Assembly: GCA_964016985.1 (NCBI GenBank)
Contig: OZ024827.1
Location: 24,076,933-24,140,932 of the forward strand
Origin: Anodontia alba
Taxonomy: Eukaryota > Mollusca > Bivalvia > Lucinida > Lucinidae
DNA: 64,000 nucleotides
Direction of reading: 5' to 3'
The position numbers and the translations under genes were made by a program. How positions within the stretch are numbered: position 1 is the first letter of the stretch; each line of letters begins with the position of its first letter. Below are positions 22,838-32,079 of the stretch, in pieces. Under the pieces are notes generated by a model, which was given only the letters and a program-made list of their open reading frames with translations, searched no databases and was not told the DNA's origin.

Positions 22838-23200
22838 ATGATGATGATGATTTGCCGTTTAACCCATTGTAGTCAGGAGACCCGTAAAACGCGGTGTCTG
22901 ATCAGGGTCTCCACTGTTTGCAAATAGTTTAACCATTTTTCTTTAGGAATATCTAAATCTCATAGCCAAACATACCTAAAATTGAAATTGGACTCTTCCA
23001 GTATATAGTGTGGGAGATTCTATTCAGTATACAATGGGTTAATGTCCCTTTCATCACATTATTTAAGTCATATATGAAGACAGTGAAAGGCTCTGGGCAG
23101 TGGAACACCATGCAGTCTTGAGCTGATTCCTCCGATGGGATTCGAACCTGGGAGTTCATGATTCAAAGTCAGGCTCGCTAACCAGTCGACCACATGGATA
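22838..23200 (-). mobile_element. S1 SINE (tRNA-derived), split by a ttD MITE
   Basis: On the minus strand the head starts near 23200. It reads GTGGTCGACTGGTTAGCGAG (box A-like), then AGGTTCGAATCCCATCGG (box B), a body with GAGCCTTTCACTGTC, and a tail with GAAAGGGACATTAA and ATCATCATCATCAT. A ttD element at 22859-23042 has inserted in the tail at TTAA. Removing it restores the S1 tail seen at 26400 and 54095. A tRNA-type pol III promoter is visible; no protein. Confidence 0.85.
22859..23042 (+). mobile_element. ttD MITE nested in SINE
   Basis: TTAACCCATTGTAGTCAGGA at the left and GTATACAATGGGTTAA at the right. The core includes GGTGTCTGATCAGGGTCTCC and CACTGTTTGC. TTAA is present on both sides but once in the uninterrupted SINE tail, which demonstrates a TTAA duplication of piggyBac type. 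184 bp including both TTAA. Confidence 0.88.
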
Positions 23201-23221
23201 AAACCGTTCTACTGTTTTTAT

Positions 23222-24075
23222 ACTATTGTGTGGCGGGGTATTACGGTTTCACGTTGGACGTCCGTGTGTCCGTCCGTTCGTCCATTGTCCATCTGTCCGT
23301 CCGTTTTTTTTTGTTTCCAGATGATAACTTGAGTAAACACCAATGGATTTTCACCAAACTTGGTATGTGCATTGATATTGTGGAGATCTGGTTTAGGATT
23401 GCTAATGGGCAAATTTCGTCGAATTTTTACGGAGTTATCTGCCCGAGACACGCCCTTATTTTCGTTTCCAGACGATAACTTGAGTAAATAACAAGGGATT
23501 TTAACCAAACTTGCTATATGCATTGACATTAAGGAGATCTGGTTTGGGTTTGCTAATGGGCAAATTTCGTCAAAATTTTACGGAGTTATCTGCCTGAGTC
23601 ACGCCCATATTTTCATTTCCAGACGATAACTTGAGTAAATAACAAGGGATTTTAACCAAACTTGCTGTATATTTTGATATTAAGGAGATCTGGTTTGGAA
23701 TAGCTAGTGGACAAATTTCGTAATTTTTTACGGAGTTATCTGCCTGAGACACGCCCATATTTTCGTTTCCAGACGGTAACTTGAGTAAATAACAAGGGAA
23801 TTTAACCAAACTTACTATATGCATTGACATTAAGGAGATCTGTTTTGGAATTGCTAATGGGAAAATTTCGTCAAATTATTACGGAGTTATCTGCCCGAGA
23901 CACGCCCATTTTTTAGTTCCCCGGCGAAAACTTGAGTAAATAACAAGGCCTTTTAACCAAACTTGCTATATGCATTGATATTATCAAGATCTGGTTTAGG
24001 ATTGTTATCTGTCCATTGATATTATCAAGATCTGGTTTAGGATTGTTATCTGTCTTTGTCCCTCCATCATTTTCT
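23222..24075. repeat. CCGT tract and about five 148-bp tandem units
   Basis: A GTCCGTGTGTCCGTCCGTTC tract leads into units holding ACGGAGTTATCTGCC, CCAGACGATAACTTGAG, CAAGGGATTTTAACCAAAC and GGAGATCTGGTTTGG. Units start near 23310, 23464, 23612, 23761 and 23910. Divergence rises to the right. Similar arrays adjoin CCGT tracts elsewhere in bivalves. ORFs in both strands across it are by-products. Confidence 0.8.
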
Positions 24076-24662
24076 TTCCAGACATTTTCGCAATAATAAC
24101 TTTAATACATAAACAAATAATTGCTATGGCGGGGTTATTGTGCTTGCGGTGCTTTTATTTGTTTTTTTTTTTATGTAAACTCTTAACTATTCATACCATA
24201 TATTGATGCTCATCTTTTAAAAAAGGCCACTCTTCAAAAGGTTAATCTACAGGACTCTTTAAGTCACAGGAAGTTGCCATAGCGACTGTCAGTACCACAA
24301 TACACTGTATCATTTAAAAGATGTCAAGATATATCGATGCATCATACAAGCTCTACACTGGATACAACTTGCATGAAATGTCAAAACCTATTTTCTGGGG
24401 AAAAATAAGATAAAAATATATCAGTAGGTCATCTGCTGAAAATTATTTTACCCAGCATGCTAAGCGTTAAAACCTGAATGGAAGGGATTTGTGTGAATGA
24501 CTCATACTGCTGTTACTAAGCCGGTTTCTGATTCCGTAGCTTGTTATCTCAGTTACAGGCTTTTACTGATTTCACTGATTTTTAGACATACAGGTAACAA
24601 AGCTCTAGATAAGACAGGTTGCCAAATAAAAAGTGTTTACTTGACCCCAAATTATTTATATA

Positions 24663-24895
24663 TTACCGTATTTACCCTAAACATTGAGACTCCTTAACTC
24701 CTTACCATACTGGTCCTAAAATTTCAACAACTCTATACTGTTACCTGTTAATGCATCTAAAATTTGTTGGATGAGTTGCAAACAGCGTGAACCCTGAGCT
24801 GAGACCGCATTCTGCAGTGTCTGATCTGGGTCGACACAGCGTTTGATCAGGCCCATCTGTCCTAATACTTAGGTTTATTACGGTAATGCTAAGTG
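24663..24895. repeat. coreG repeat
   Basis: ACCGTATTTACCCTAAACAT at the left is the inverse of ACTTAGGTTTATTACGGTAA at the right. The core arms GAGACCGCATTCTGCAGTG and GTCTGATCTGGGTC lie between. Confidence 0.75.
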
Positions 24896-24999
24896 TCCCC
24901 AAAAAAAAGGATCCTAGGGAGTCCATGTAGATTTAGATAGACACTATAGCTCAGGACTTTTTTTTTACCGAAATGTATTGATATTTTGACTTGCATTGT

Positions 25000-25345
25000 A
25001 CTTCTTGAAAAAATGACTAAACTATTTGCAAGTTTTGGGTACTTATTAGAAACGCCTCACCAGGGCACTTCTGATGAGTACCTGCAGTCCCTCGTAGCCG
25101 AGTGGATAAGAGAGCTGACTCTTAATCCGTTAGGTTTCTCATCATTGTGGTTATACTAAGCTAAGCTATGCTTACGGATGGTCATGTGGTTTTTTCCCGG
25201 GTTCTCCGATTTTCGCCCACCTTTGATGAATGATCGGCTTGATATAAGTGAAATACTCTTGAAAGGGCTGTAAAACCCAAATAAAAAAAATCAATTTGAT
25301 GAGTACCCACAACATATGCTTTCATAGAGACGTGAAAACAAGATA
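25000..25345. repeat. hpA foldback split by an S4 SINE
   Basis: The left arm TTTTGGGTACTTATTAGAAA and the start of the right arm CTTCTGATGAGTACC are followed by the SINE and then by TGATGAGTACCCACAACATA. The two TGATGAGTACC copies are the target duplication. Confidence 0.85.
25083..25296 (+). mobile_element. S4 SINE (tRNA-derived) with 11-bp target duplication
   Basis: The head GTCCCTCGTAGCCGAGTGG has a box A-like motif and resembles a tRNA-Leu/Ser 5' half (GACTCTTAATCCG in the anticodon region). The body ends in AACCCAAATAAAAAAAATC. It is flanked by identical TGATGAGTACC at 25072-25082 and 25297-25307. No tRNA cloverleaf with a 3' half is present, so this is a SINE and not a tRNA gene. Confidence 0.85.
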
Positions 25346-25375
25346 CTTTTCTGGGTACTCCTCATCTACAGTTCC

Positions 25376-25480
25376 AAGTAAGCATTCTTTATAAATCTAT
25401 AGCGGGCCGTTATCGGGCCGTCAGCTACACTGATGGTCCGATAACGGCCCGCTATAGATTTATAAAGAATGCTAGCTGGG
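25376..25480. repeat. H foldback, GGGCCG core
   Basis: AGCATTCTTTATAAATCTAT and its inverse flank GCGGGCCGTTATCGGGCCGT and its inverse. It is GC-rich in the middle and AT-rich at the ends. About 105 bp; three copies in the window. Confidence 0.85.
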
Positions 25481-25547
25481 TTGTCAGACGCCAAAGAAAG
25501 CAGCATCTGATCAGAGTTGCACTCTTTCCATTAAACAAAATATTTCC

Positions 25548-25775
25548 TTAACCCATTGTATACTGAATAGACTCTCCCACACTATATATTGGAAGAGTCC
25601 AATTTCAATTCTAGGTACGTCCGGCTATGAGATTTACATATTCCTAGAGAAAAATGGCTAAACTATTTGCAAACAGTGGAGATCCTGATCAAACGCCGCG
25701 TTCTGTGGAGTCTGATCTGGGTCTGCACTGTTTGCCAATTACCCATTTACGGGTATCCCGACTACAATGGGTTAA
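25548..25775 (-). mobile_element. ttD MITE
   Basis: TTAACCCATTGTATACTGAA at the left, GACTACAATGGGTTAA at the right. The inner core GAGATCCTGATCAAACGCC pairs with GTGGAGTCTGATCTGGGTC. Opposite orientation to 22859-23042, and slightly longer. Confidence 0.87.
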
Positions 25776-25909
25776 ACGAAATATTTCCTTAAAAGAGGAG
25801 ACAATTTGCTTGAAATGTCAAAGCCTATTTCCTGGGAAAAATAAAAATTTATCTGCAGTTTGTCAGCTGATGAATTTGTCCACAGTCAGAGAATTTGTTT
25901 GTGTTGAAT

Positions 25910-26105
25910 TTTTACAGCCCAGTCAACCCAGTGGGTCATGTGGAGCGCGGTCAGTTTACCTAACCACACTTTTACTGGGTAGGCTTAGTCCTCTTAAGAG
26001 GTTAACTAGTATTTTGCACATTCTTTTGCCAGAAACTGATGCCCTTCTTGAATCAGCAGAAGGAAGAGAATGACCGTAGAAAATATTTCATGATCAGTCT
26101 CCATT
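25910..26105 (-). mobile_element. S2 SINE, 3' part, reverse
   Basis: On the plus strand it reads ACAGCCCAGTCAACCCAG, GCGGTCAGTTTACCTAACCA, TTGCCAGAAACTG and GACCGTAGAAAATATTTCAT, the reverse complement of the S2 body. The tRNA-like head is absent. Confidence 0.75.
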
Positions 26106-26153
26106 AAAGAATGTTGCCGACCTGTTGCCCAGAGAATGGTAAATGTTAAGACA

Positions 26154-26378
26154 TAGACTGGCTCCAGTCTCCAGTGACTAAACATTTTTTCTCATAATCC
26201 TGTTTGATAATCCACTAAAATAAAACCAAAAAAAAAAAAAAAAAAAAATATCAGTACTCTAAAGACTGGTCACTTTATAGTAATGATATATATATATTTT
26301 TTTTTTGTTTTATTTTAGTGGATTATCAAACAGGATTATGAGAAAAAATTTTAGTCACTGGAGACTGGAGCCAGTCTA
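26154..26378. mobile_element. G9 foldback MITE with 9-bp target duplication
   Basis: TAGACTGGCTCCAGTCTCCA and its inverse are the ends. The arms contain CTCATAATCCTGTTTGATAA and TTATCAAACAGGATTATGAG. Identical GTTAAGACA at 26145-26153 and 26379-26387 flank it. The loop has A- and T-runs. No ORF. Confidence 0.9.
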
Positions 26379-26399
26379 GTTAAGACACTACCATCTTCA

Positions 26400-26640
26400 G
26401 TTACTTGAAGCATCCAGGTGGTTGAGTGGATAGTGCTTCTGATTTAGGATCACATGTCCCAGGATCAAATCCTGCTGGATTGAAAAAAAGCGTCTTAACT
26501 AGTGCTATGCAGTGAGGCTGCCTGTATGATTCTTCATTGCCCTGAGCCTTTCATTATAAATCTTCTATCATCTCGATATGGCTTACATGGTGTTGAAAGG
26601 AACCTAAAACACTAAACTGTCATCATCTTTGCTGATTTAT
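26400..26640 (+). mobile_element. S1 SINE (tRNA-derived)
   Basis: GGTGGTTGAGTGGATAGTGC is box A-like and CCAGGATCAAATCCTGC is box B-like. The body has GAGCCTTTCATTATAAATC and the tail GTTGAAAGGAACCTAAAACAC then CATCATC. A full-length, moderately diverged copy. Confidence 0.8.
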
Positions 26641-26965
26641 TGTACACGGGGGTGGTTGGGTGGTGCGAAGGTGCTGTGTATCTTACATCACCGGGGCGTC
26701 CAGCTGATATTGGCTTACAGTTGGGCAAGGCCTGCTATCCTTGTAGCAGGTAATGGTAGAGGGGGAGTGTTTTTATTTCTTCTGTTTCTTCACTTTCATT
26801 CCTGTTCCTCTTTCTTCCCTGTCCCCCGCTTTCATCTCCTCTACTATCTCTCCTCTACTATCTCTTCTATCTCTTTTCTCCCTTTCTCTGGGAGACGACA
26901 CAAAATGACCCTCAAGGGTTGACGTGTCGTTAAACCCCAACACAATCAATCAATCAATATTTATT
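26640..26965 (+). mobile_element. S3 SINE-like repeat
   Basis: It begins GGGTGGTTGGGTGGTGCGAA, passes ACATCACCGGGGCGTCCAGC and a CT-rich segment, and ends CGTTAAACCCCAACACAATC with AATC repeats. Three copies lie in the window; the two at 55.9 and 57.1 kb have short target duplications. No box B is clear, so its pol III origin is inference. Confidence 0.75.
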
Positions 26966-26997
26966 GTACAGAAATTAAATCCAGAACCACTACACTG

Positions 26998-27218
26998 GTA
27001 AATGTCCTAAAATTTCGCAGGTCAAAGTTTCTAACAAAAAGGCATATACATACAATATAGACCCAGATCAGACTTCTCTGGAAGGAGCAGTCTGATCAGG
27101 TCTACGCTGTTTGCCAACTGTTCCACGAAGTACATTATTTTAAGAAACAACTGCATAAAAATCAAAATTTAGGCCACAAAAAATTATTGAATAAAGTGTT
27201 CTGAATTTTAGGTACTTC
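26998..27218. repeat. coreG2 repeat
   Basis: GGTAAATGTCCTAAAATTTC and its inverse near the right end flank the palindrome ACCCAGATCAGACTTCTC with AGCAGTCTGATCAGGTC and CGCTGTTTGCC. Sister copy at 39432. Confidence 0.75.
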
Positions 27219-27399
27219 TACACTTTATCTGGGGACTGTTGCTGCTTATCTCTAGTCCTGGTTTCTTTACTTTTTATGTCTGTTGTTCTCAGACAATGAA
27301 GTAGCAGTCCAGCCAATGAACTCAGTAGTAGCATTAGGAGAAAGATTACTGACAGCTGTAATTTCCAAAAAGTCTGTTCTTTTACTTACATGCTAGCTA

Positions 27400-27595
27400 C
27401 AGAACATAGCTCCAGACAAAGTGCTTTTTTCAACCAAAAATTGTTAATATTTTTCTTGTGTCTTCACAAAAACATGTGGTACTCATTAGAAGTGCGAGGC
27501 GCTTCTAATTAATAGCCACATAACATGATAATATGTTTTCATGGAGAAATTAGAAAAATATTATCCTGAAATCCTTTCTTATTCTGAGCTAGCTA
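27400..27595. repeat. hpA foldback
   Basis: CATAGCTCCAGACAAAGTGC starts it. GTGGTACTCATTAGAAGTGC and GCGCTTCTAATTAATAGCC are the inner arms, and TTATTCTGAGCTAGC ends it. Confidence 0.75.
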
Positions 27596-27662
27596 CAGGA
27601 GCCATTCAACCAGGGCTCCAGATTAGATATTTTTGGACTGGGCTGCTGGCAAGGGTGCATAC

Positions 27663-27832
27663 ATGGTTCCAGATAGGATGTTTTCTATTTTTTTTCTACA
27701 GAAAAATATAGATAGATATTTTTCTCATCTAATGAAAACATATGATATGGGTACTCATTAGAAGCGCTTAGCACAACATATGATTTCTCTGAGAAATAAG
27801 AGAAGTATTTACAGGATAGCCCTCCTATTCGG
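27663..27832. repeat. hpA foldback, inner arm truncated
   Basis: CATGGTTCCAGATAGGATG and CCTATTCGGAGCTATGG are the ends. The inner ATATGGGTACTCATTAGAAG arm has only a stub partner. Confidence 0.7.
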
Positions 27833-28029
27833 AGCTATGGATAATTAAGGTGATAATCTAGGATTTTTTTTTTTTTTTTTTTTTTCACTAGCCTGCAATG
27901 TTTAGGGCCCTAGATAAGGTTTTGGTACATAAAGTATTTTACCCCCTACTTTAAAGCTTAATGCTTAAATGCCCATTTGTAATGCTTACCAGGTAACTTT
28001 TAAAGTGCCAAGCTTACATATGTAAGTGT

Positions 28030-28140
28030 AGCATAGAAAGTTTGAACTTTTTCAGAGAAAATAAAGCTTGGAATTTCATGTGAATTGTCTGCTGTGCAGA
28101 CAATTCACATGAAATGCCAAGCTTTATTTGGCTGAAAAAA
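28030..28140. repeat. strong hairpin
   Basis: AAATAAAGCTTGGAATTTCA pairs with TGAAATGCCAAGCTTTATTT around GAATTGTCTGCTGTGCAGAC. It resembles the arms of the E foldback family. Confidence 0.75.
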
Positions 28141-28239
28141 AGTGAAAAAAAAAAAACCTACCGTAGTTATGCATTTGTCTTTGAAGCTTAAGGGTTAAGC
28201 CCTTTCTGATCTAGAGTACTGCTCCTGCTCACAAAAGAT

Positions 28240-28480
28240 TCAATATGAGGGCAATTGCTTCATATTAAAAGACCTAAAGTTCACTGAAAAACTTTACCCC
28301 CTAAATTTGATTTCAATGTTGAAATCTAAAATTTCTTTGAATATATTTACCCCCTTGCTTCAGTTTCAATGCTGATATTCTAAAATTTAATGCTGAAATA
28401 CCCTTTACTCCCTCTTATCTAGAGCTCTGGCTACTATACCATAACATATGTTTTTGTGTAAAAAAAAAAAAAAAAATCAC
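28240..28480. other. non-coding, direct-repeat relic
   Basis: TTTACCCCCTAAATTTGATT and AATGTTGAAATCTAAAATTT recur with changes at 28352-28400. No gene. Confidence 0.5.
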
Positions 28481-28582
28481 TTTTTTGGTATAAAAAAGTG
28501 CCAAGACCTATGAAATTATAGGGATGCAGTGTGGTATAGTGGTGACATATCCACAAAGCATTTCATCTGCATGGTACCAGTA

Positions 28583-28812
28583 TTCAGTTGCCGGCCTCAG
28601 TGGCTCAGTTGGATGCGCCGTCCCGACTGGAGACCAGGAGGTCGCGTGTTCAACCCCCGCCGAGGTTGGCAACATTCTTTCATCGAGATTGATCATGAAA
28701 TATTTTCTAAGGTCATTCTCCCCCTTCCGCTGATTCAAGAAGGGCAGTTGTCAGTTTCTGGCGAAAGAATGTGCACAGTAGACCCTTTTAAACCCTGCGT
28801 CACACAGTAAAA
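28583..28812 (+). mobile_element. S2 SINE, tRNA-derived head and body
   Basis: CAGTGGCTCAGTTGGATGC is box A-like and GCGTGTTCAACCCCCGCC is box B-like. The body continues GGCAACATTCTTTCATCGAG, TGATCATGAAATATTTTC and TTCTGGCGAAAGAATGTGC. The 3' tail of the family is missing here; it is seen at 29360 and 41580. ORFs through it on both strands are by-products. Confidence 0.82.
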
Positions 28813-29359
28813 ATCATCCGAAGCCTCTCGGTCTTTAACGCAGAAGACGTTCTAGGCTCGTACCTATTGGATGGCAGAAAGTTGTTGTTTACCTTTATTG
28901 GACCGTAAGATTGCCACTGACTTTTCAGAAAAATAAAGCATTTTCATTCGTCAAAAGTTTTTTTTTAGAAGAGATTCTCATCGAGTGATCATTCAGATGT
29001 CATAACCAAAAATATTTACACATATTTTTACTATATACTAGCTAATATGGTCACCATAAAGCAAAATTACAGTTGCGATCATGCCAGCTGATATCGGAAA
29101 AATATCATTGAAACATTTGTAAATTTGTCTTAGGAAAAGCAGATAGATTGCTTCTTTAAGCTGAATTGTTAAACACTAGGTAAACTTTACGAGTGAATAT
29201 TGACCAGAAAGAATGTATTATCCAAGTAAAGTTTGGCTTGATTCAGTTAGTATCAATGGAACAGGAAGTGTTTTTTGCCATCCACAATTATTGGTCACGT
29301 GACAAAATACTGTTATCACGTGGTCAGTAGCCCGGATAAAAACAATAACATTAAAAAGG

Positions 29360-29490
29360 TCTATACTGGATATAACCGCTTAGAGAACTAAGTCTGCCCA
29401 GTAAACATGTGGTTAGGTAAACTGACCGCACTCGACATGACCCTGTTGGGTTGACTGGGCTGTAAAACCTCAACAAACAAACAAATTTTC
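29360..29490 (+). mobile_element. S2 SINE, 3' part
   Basis: TATAACCGCTTAGAGAACTA, GTGGTTAGGTAAACTGACCG, TTGGGTTGACTGGGC and a CAACAAACAAACAAATT tail match the S2 3' end. Confidence 0.75.
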
Positions 29491-29760
29491 TCATTGAGAA
29501 AATTCTAGCGAGAAACAACATCACTGATTTTGTGGAGCTTCAAATGAAACATTTATTTGCCATGTTGTCATTGAAGATGAAATTTAAGGTTGGTACAAAT
29601 TAATAAGGGAACTTGGTATATTTTTGGCCATTTTTCACAAGGAGACGACTTTGTGTCTTCCCATTTGCTTTCCTGTGCATCAAAACTCTTGGGAGCAAAT
29701 TTTTTTCCATTTGCTATGGACCTTTTTTCCAGAAATGAGACAAGTTACTTTCCTTTAAAA

Positions 29761-31282
29761 TATACTAGCGGAAAAAAGAAACGCAAGTATTAATTCTGGG
29801 GTTGTATTTTTAAAGAAAATTGTGGATATCATTTGATTGTTTAATTTTTTTCATTCTTTATTTCATTATCTGTTAAATGCTATTGGTTTAGTGTCGTATA
29901 GCAGACGATGTTTGCAATAAATAGCGTTAAACACAGGCACCCAACGTTATTGAATAATGGGTATCAGTAATGACAATAATGTCCACCACGGGCTGCTGTC
30001 GCGGCTCTCACTCTTCTAACCATAGACCCGACTAAGTTGTCAATGGTCCTTTGAGGGATATTATTCCACTCTTGAATAAGAGCTAGCTGGAGCTGTGCGA
30101 CGTTGTTCGGTACGTTGACGCGCTTCCTGACCCTCCTGTCCAACGCATCCCAAAAGTGCTCGATTGGGTTTAAATCTGGACTGTATGGGGGCCAATCGAG
30201 CACTTGGACATTATTCTGGTTGAGGAAGTCGCGACAAACCCTGGCAACATGCGGTCTCGCGTTGTCATGCTGAAACATGAGATTATGAGCATTGACAAGC
30301 GGGAGGACATGAGGCATAAGCACCCGATCCCGATAGCGTACGGTTGTAAGATTACCCTGAATAACCACTAGGGGCGTTTTCACCCCATGAGAAATCCCAC
30401 CCCAAACCAGTACGGACCCCCCTCCCCCAAATCTGTCGACTTCTCGTACGCAAGCGTCAGAATATCGCTCACCAAGATGTCGATACACTCGTTGTCGCCT
30501 ATCTGACCGTTGAAGTGAAAATCGCGACTCATCGCTGAACATTACACGCCGCCAGTCAGCCAGTCGAAACCGATTTGGTGCATGGGCACGCAGCCATTGC
30601 ATGCAGCGTTGACGTTGCCTGGGTGTAAGGTTCGGGCCCACGTAAGGATGGCGTGGACGTAAATCGAACTCTCGCAAGTGATTTCTGACTGTCCTTGGAC
30701 ACACACGACGGCCATGTGTTCTGATAACTTCTCTTGCGGTCTCTGTCGCCGTCCTTAACCTGTTACGAAGGTGTGCAAGACGTATACGTCTATCTTGACG
30801 TTGCGTCATAACGCGCGGACGTCCACTCCTAGGACGTTCAGTTAACCTACCGGTAGCTGTAAGACGCTGAACTAAGCGCGATATCGGAGATCGTGCACCC
30901 CAAATTGCTGCGCGACGTCACGTTGTGACCGATCCTGCAAAATTAGAGCAATAGCTCTACCCCTATCCAGTTGCGATAAGTGTACCATTTCTCTCAACAA
31001 ACTCAAACAACAAACGTTTTGTGCAACCTATACGAATGGAACGAAAGTTTGGTAATGTGTTAAAGTCTTTACCACGCGGCACTACCCGTGCAGCACGGAT
31101 ATAATGAAATTCAGGTACAATGACATTGTGTGGCCTGTGTTCACGCTTCAGTGATTTTGTGTGATCCATACACGGGGAAGCACACTAATGTCACCAAATA
31201 CAGAAAACCAGATCAGTTTGTTCACAAACAAACTTTCAGTATTTAAAAATTTGAACTTGGGTTTCTTTTTTCCCCAAGTATA
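29761..31282 (-). mobile_element. Tc1-family DNA transposon, nearly complete
   Basis: Left TIR at 29763-29788 begins TACTAGCGGAAAAAAGAAAC; right TIR at 31255-31280 is the inverse of TACTTGGGGAAAAAAGAAAC. TA lies at both borders (29761-29762, 31281-31282). Length is about 1.5 kb, close to the usual 1.6 kb. It contains one transposase gene on the minus strand with a frameshift. It lies antisense in PSKH1 intron 2. The two TIRs differ at three of 26 positions or slightly more, so it is not brand new. Confidence 0.92.
29964..30988 (-). pseudogene. Tc1 transposase, DD34E, one frameshift
   Basis: This gene would cut and insert the surrounding Tc1 element. A continuous 281-residue frame covers 30809-29964. 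It has first catalytic Asp at residue 93 (FSDESRF), second at 182 (HDNARPH) and Glu at 217 (PIEHFW), with exactly 34 residues between the last two. A GGGGSVLVWGGI motif lies at about 128-139. Upstream, the expected start MVHLSQLDRGRA at 30988 reads through a helix-turn-helix region (RSQRDVAQQFGV) and then runs into a stop at 30872-30874. The SGRPR hinge motif lies in the other frame. A single indel near 30890-30905 therefore separates the DNA-binding start from the catalytic part. The catalytic triad is intact. Without the start, the protein would lack part of its DNA-binding domain. Confidence 0.9.
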
Positions 31283-31466
31283 TATCAATTCCTCTTAAAT
31301 TTTAGCATTTAATAGACATTTTTGAAGGATTTTTCTAATTTTCTTCTTCAGAATTTAGATCTTACATGCAATTTTTCTCCTAGGGGCCCAAAAGTGTCAA
31401 AATTTATTTTCTGGAAAAAATAGTTAAGAAAAATATCATTTTGAATTTCCCAGAGATATGTAAAGG

Positions 31467-31679
31467 TTAACCCTTGTCCTGCTGAATAAATTAAGATGCC
31501 ACGCCCATTTCGAATTTTCAGACAATCAGATTACTTGATCCAAATTGTTGGTATAAATTCAAATACTTAATGTCAAACAGTGAAGGTCCAGATCAGTTGG
31601 CTTCTTCAGAAGCCAACTGATCTGGATCTACACTATTTGCAAAGGCAGGACATATCCGGGTCCACAGGACTAAGGTTAA
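31467..31679 (+). mobile_element. ttB MITE
   Basis: TTAACCCTTGTCCTGCTGAA at the left, CCACAGGACTAAGGTTAA at the right. The core CAGTTGGCTTCTTCAGAAGC is an almost perfect palindrome. 213 bp. Confidence 0.87.
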
Positions 31680-31829
31680 GAATTGTACTAGACATTGTCT
31701 TTATCCCAAATATTCTGATGCACAAGCATAAACAAACAGACCAGGGTCGGTATTATTTGCGATTTATCCAGCAGTAATTTTGCAGGTAGTAAAATGGACT
31801 TGTTCAAATGGTAGGAAAAGCATTGTAAG

Positions 31830-32005
31830 CATAGTTGGGGTACCAGGAAAATATTTTTCTCATTTCTCCACAAAAACGTATATTGTGGGTACTCATTAAA
31901 AGCACTTTACTGAGGCTCTTCCAATGAGTACCCACAATGTGTGCTTTTGTGGCGAATAAAAAAAAATGTCAATACTTTTCAGTTGGAAAAAAAAAAGAGC
32001 CTTGC
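31830..32005. repeat. hpA foldback
   Basis: TTTCTCCACAAAAACGTATA and TGTGTGCTTTTGTGGCGAAT are the outer arms. GTGGGTACTCATTAAAAGC and its inverse lie inside, then a poly-A run. Confidence 0.75.
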
Positions 32006-32079
32006 CTGGAGCAATGATAAGGAGTTTGTGTACCCTATTTGACCTTCATGTAAAGTAATAGGGAATGATTCTATATAGG

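Noticed and set aside
25087..25140. tRNA gene
   Set aside because: Only a 5' tRNA-like half is present, followed by SINE body, A-rich tail and target duplications.
25654..26073. 139-codon plus-strand ORF
   Set aside because: It crosses from a ttD MITE into a reversed S2 SINE; both are non-coding families.
30963..31169. Second minus-strand ORF before the Tc1 transposase
   Set aside because: It lies in another frame across the transposase 5' flank and lacks any recognised domain; the helix-turn-helix start reads from 30988.
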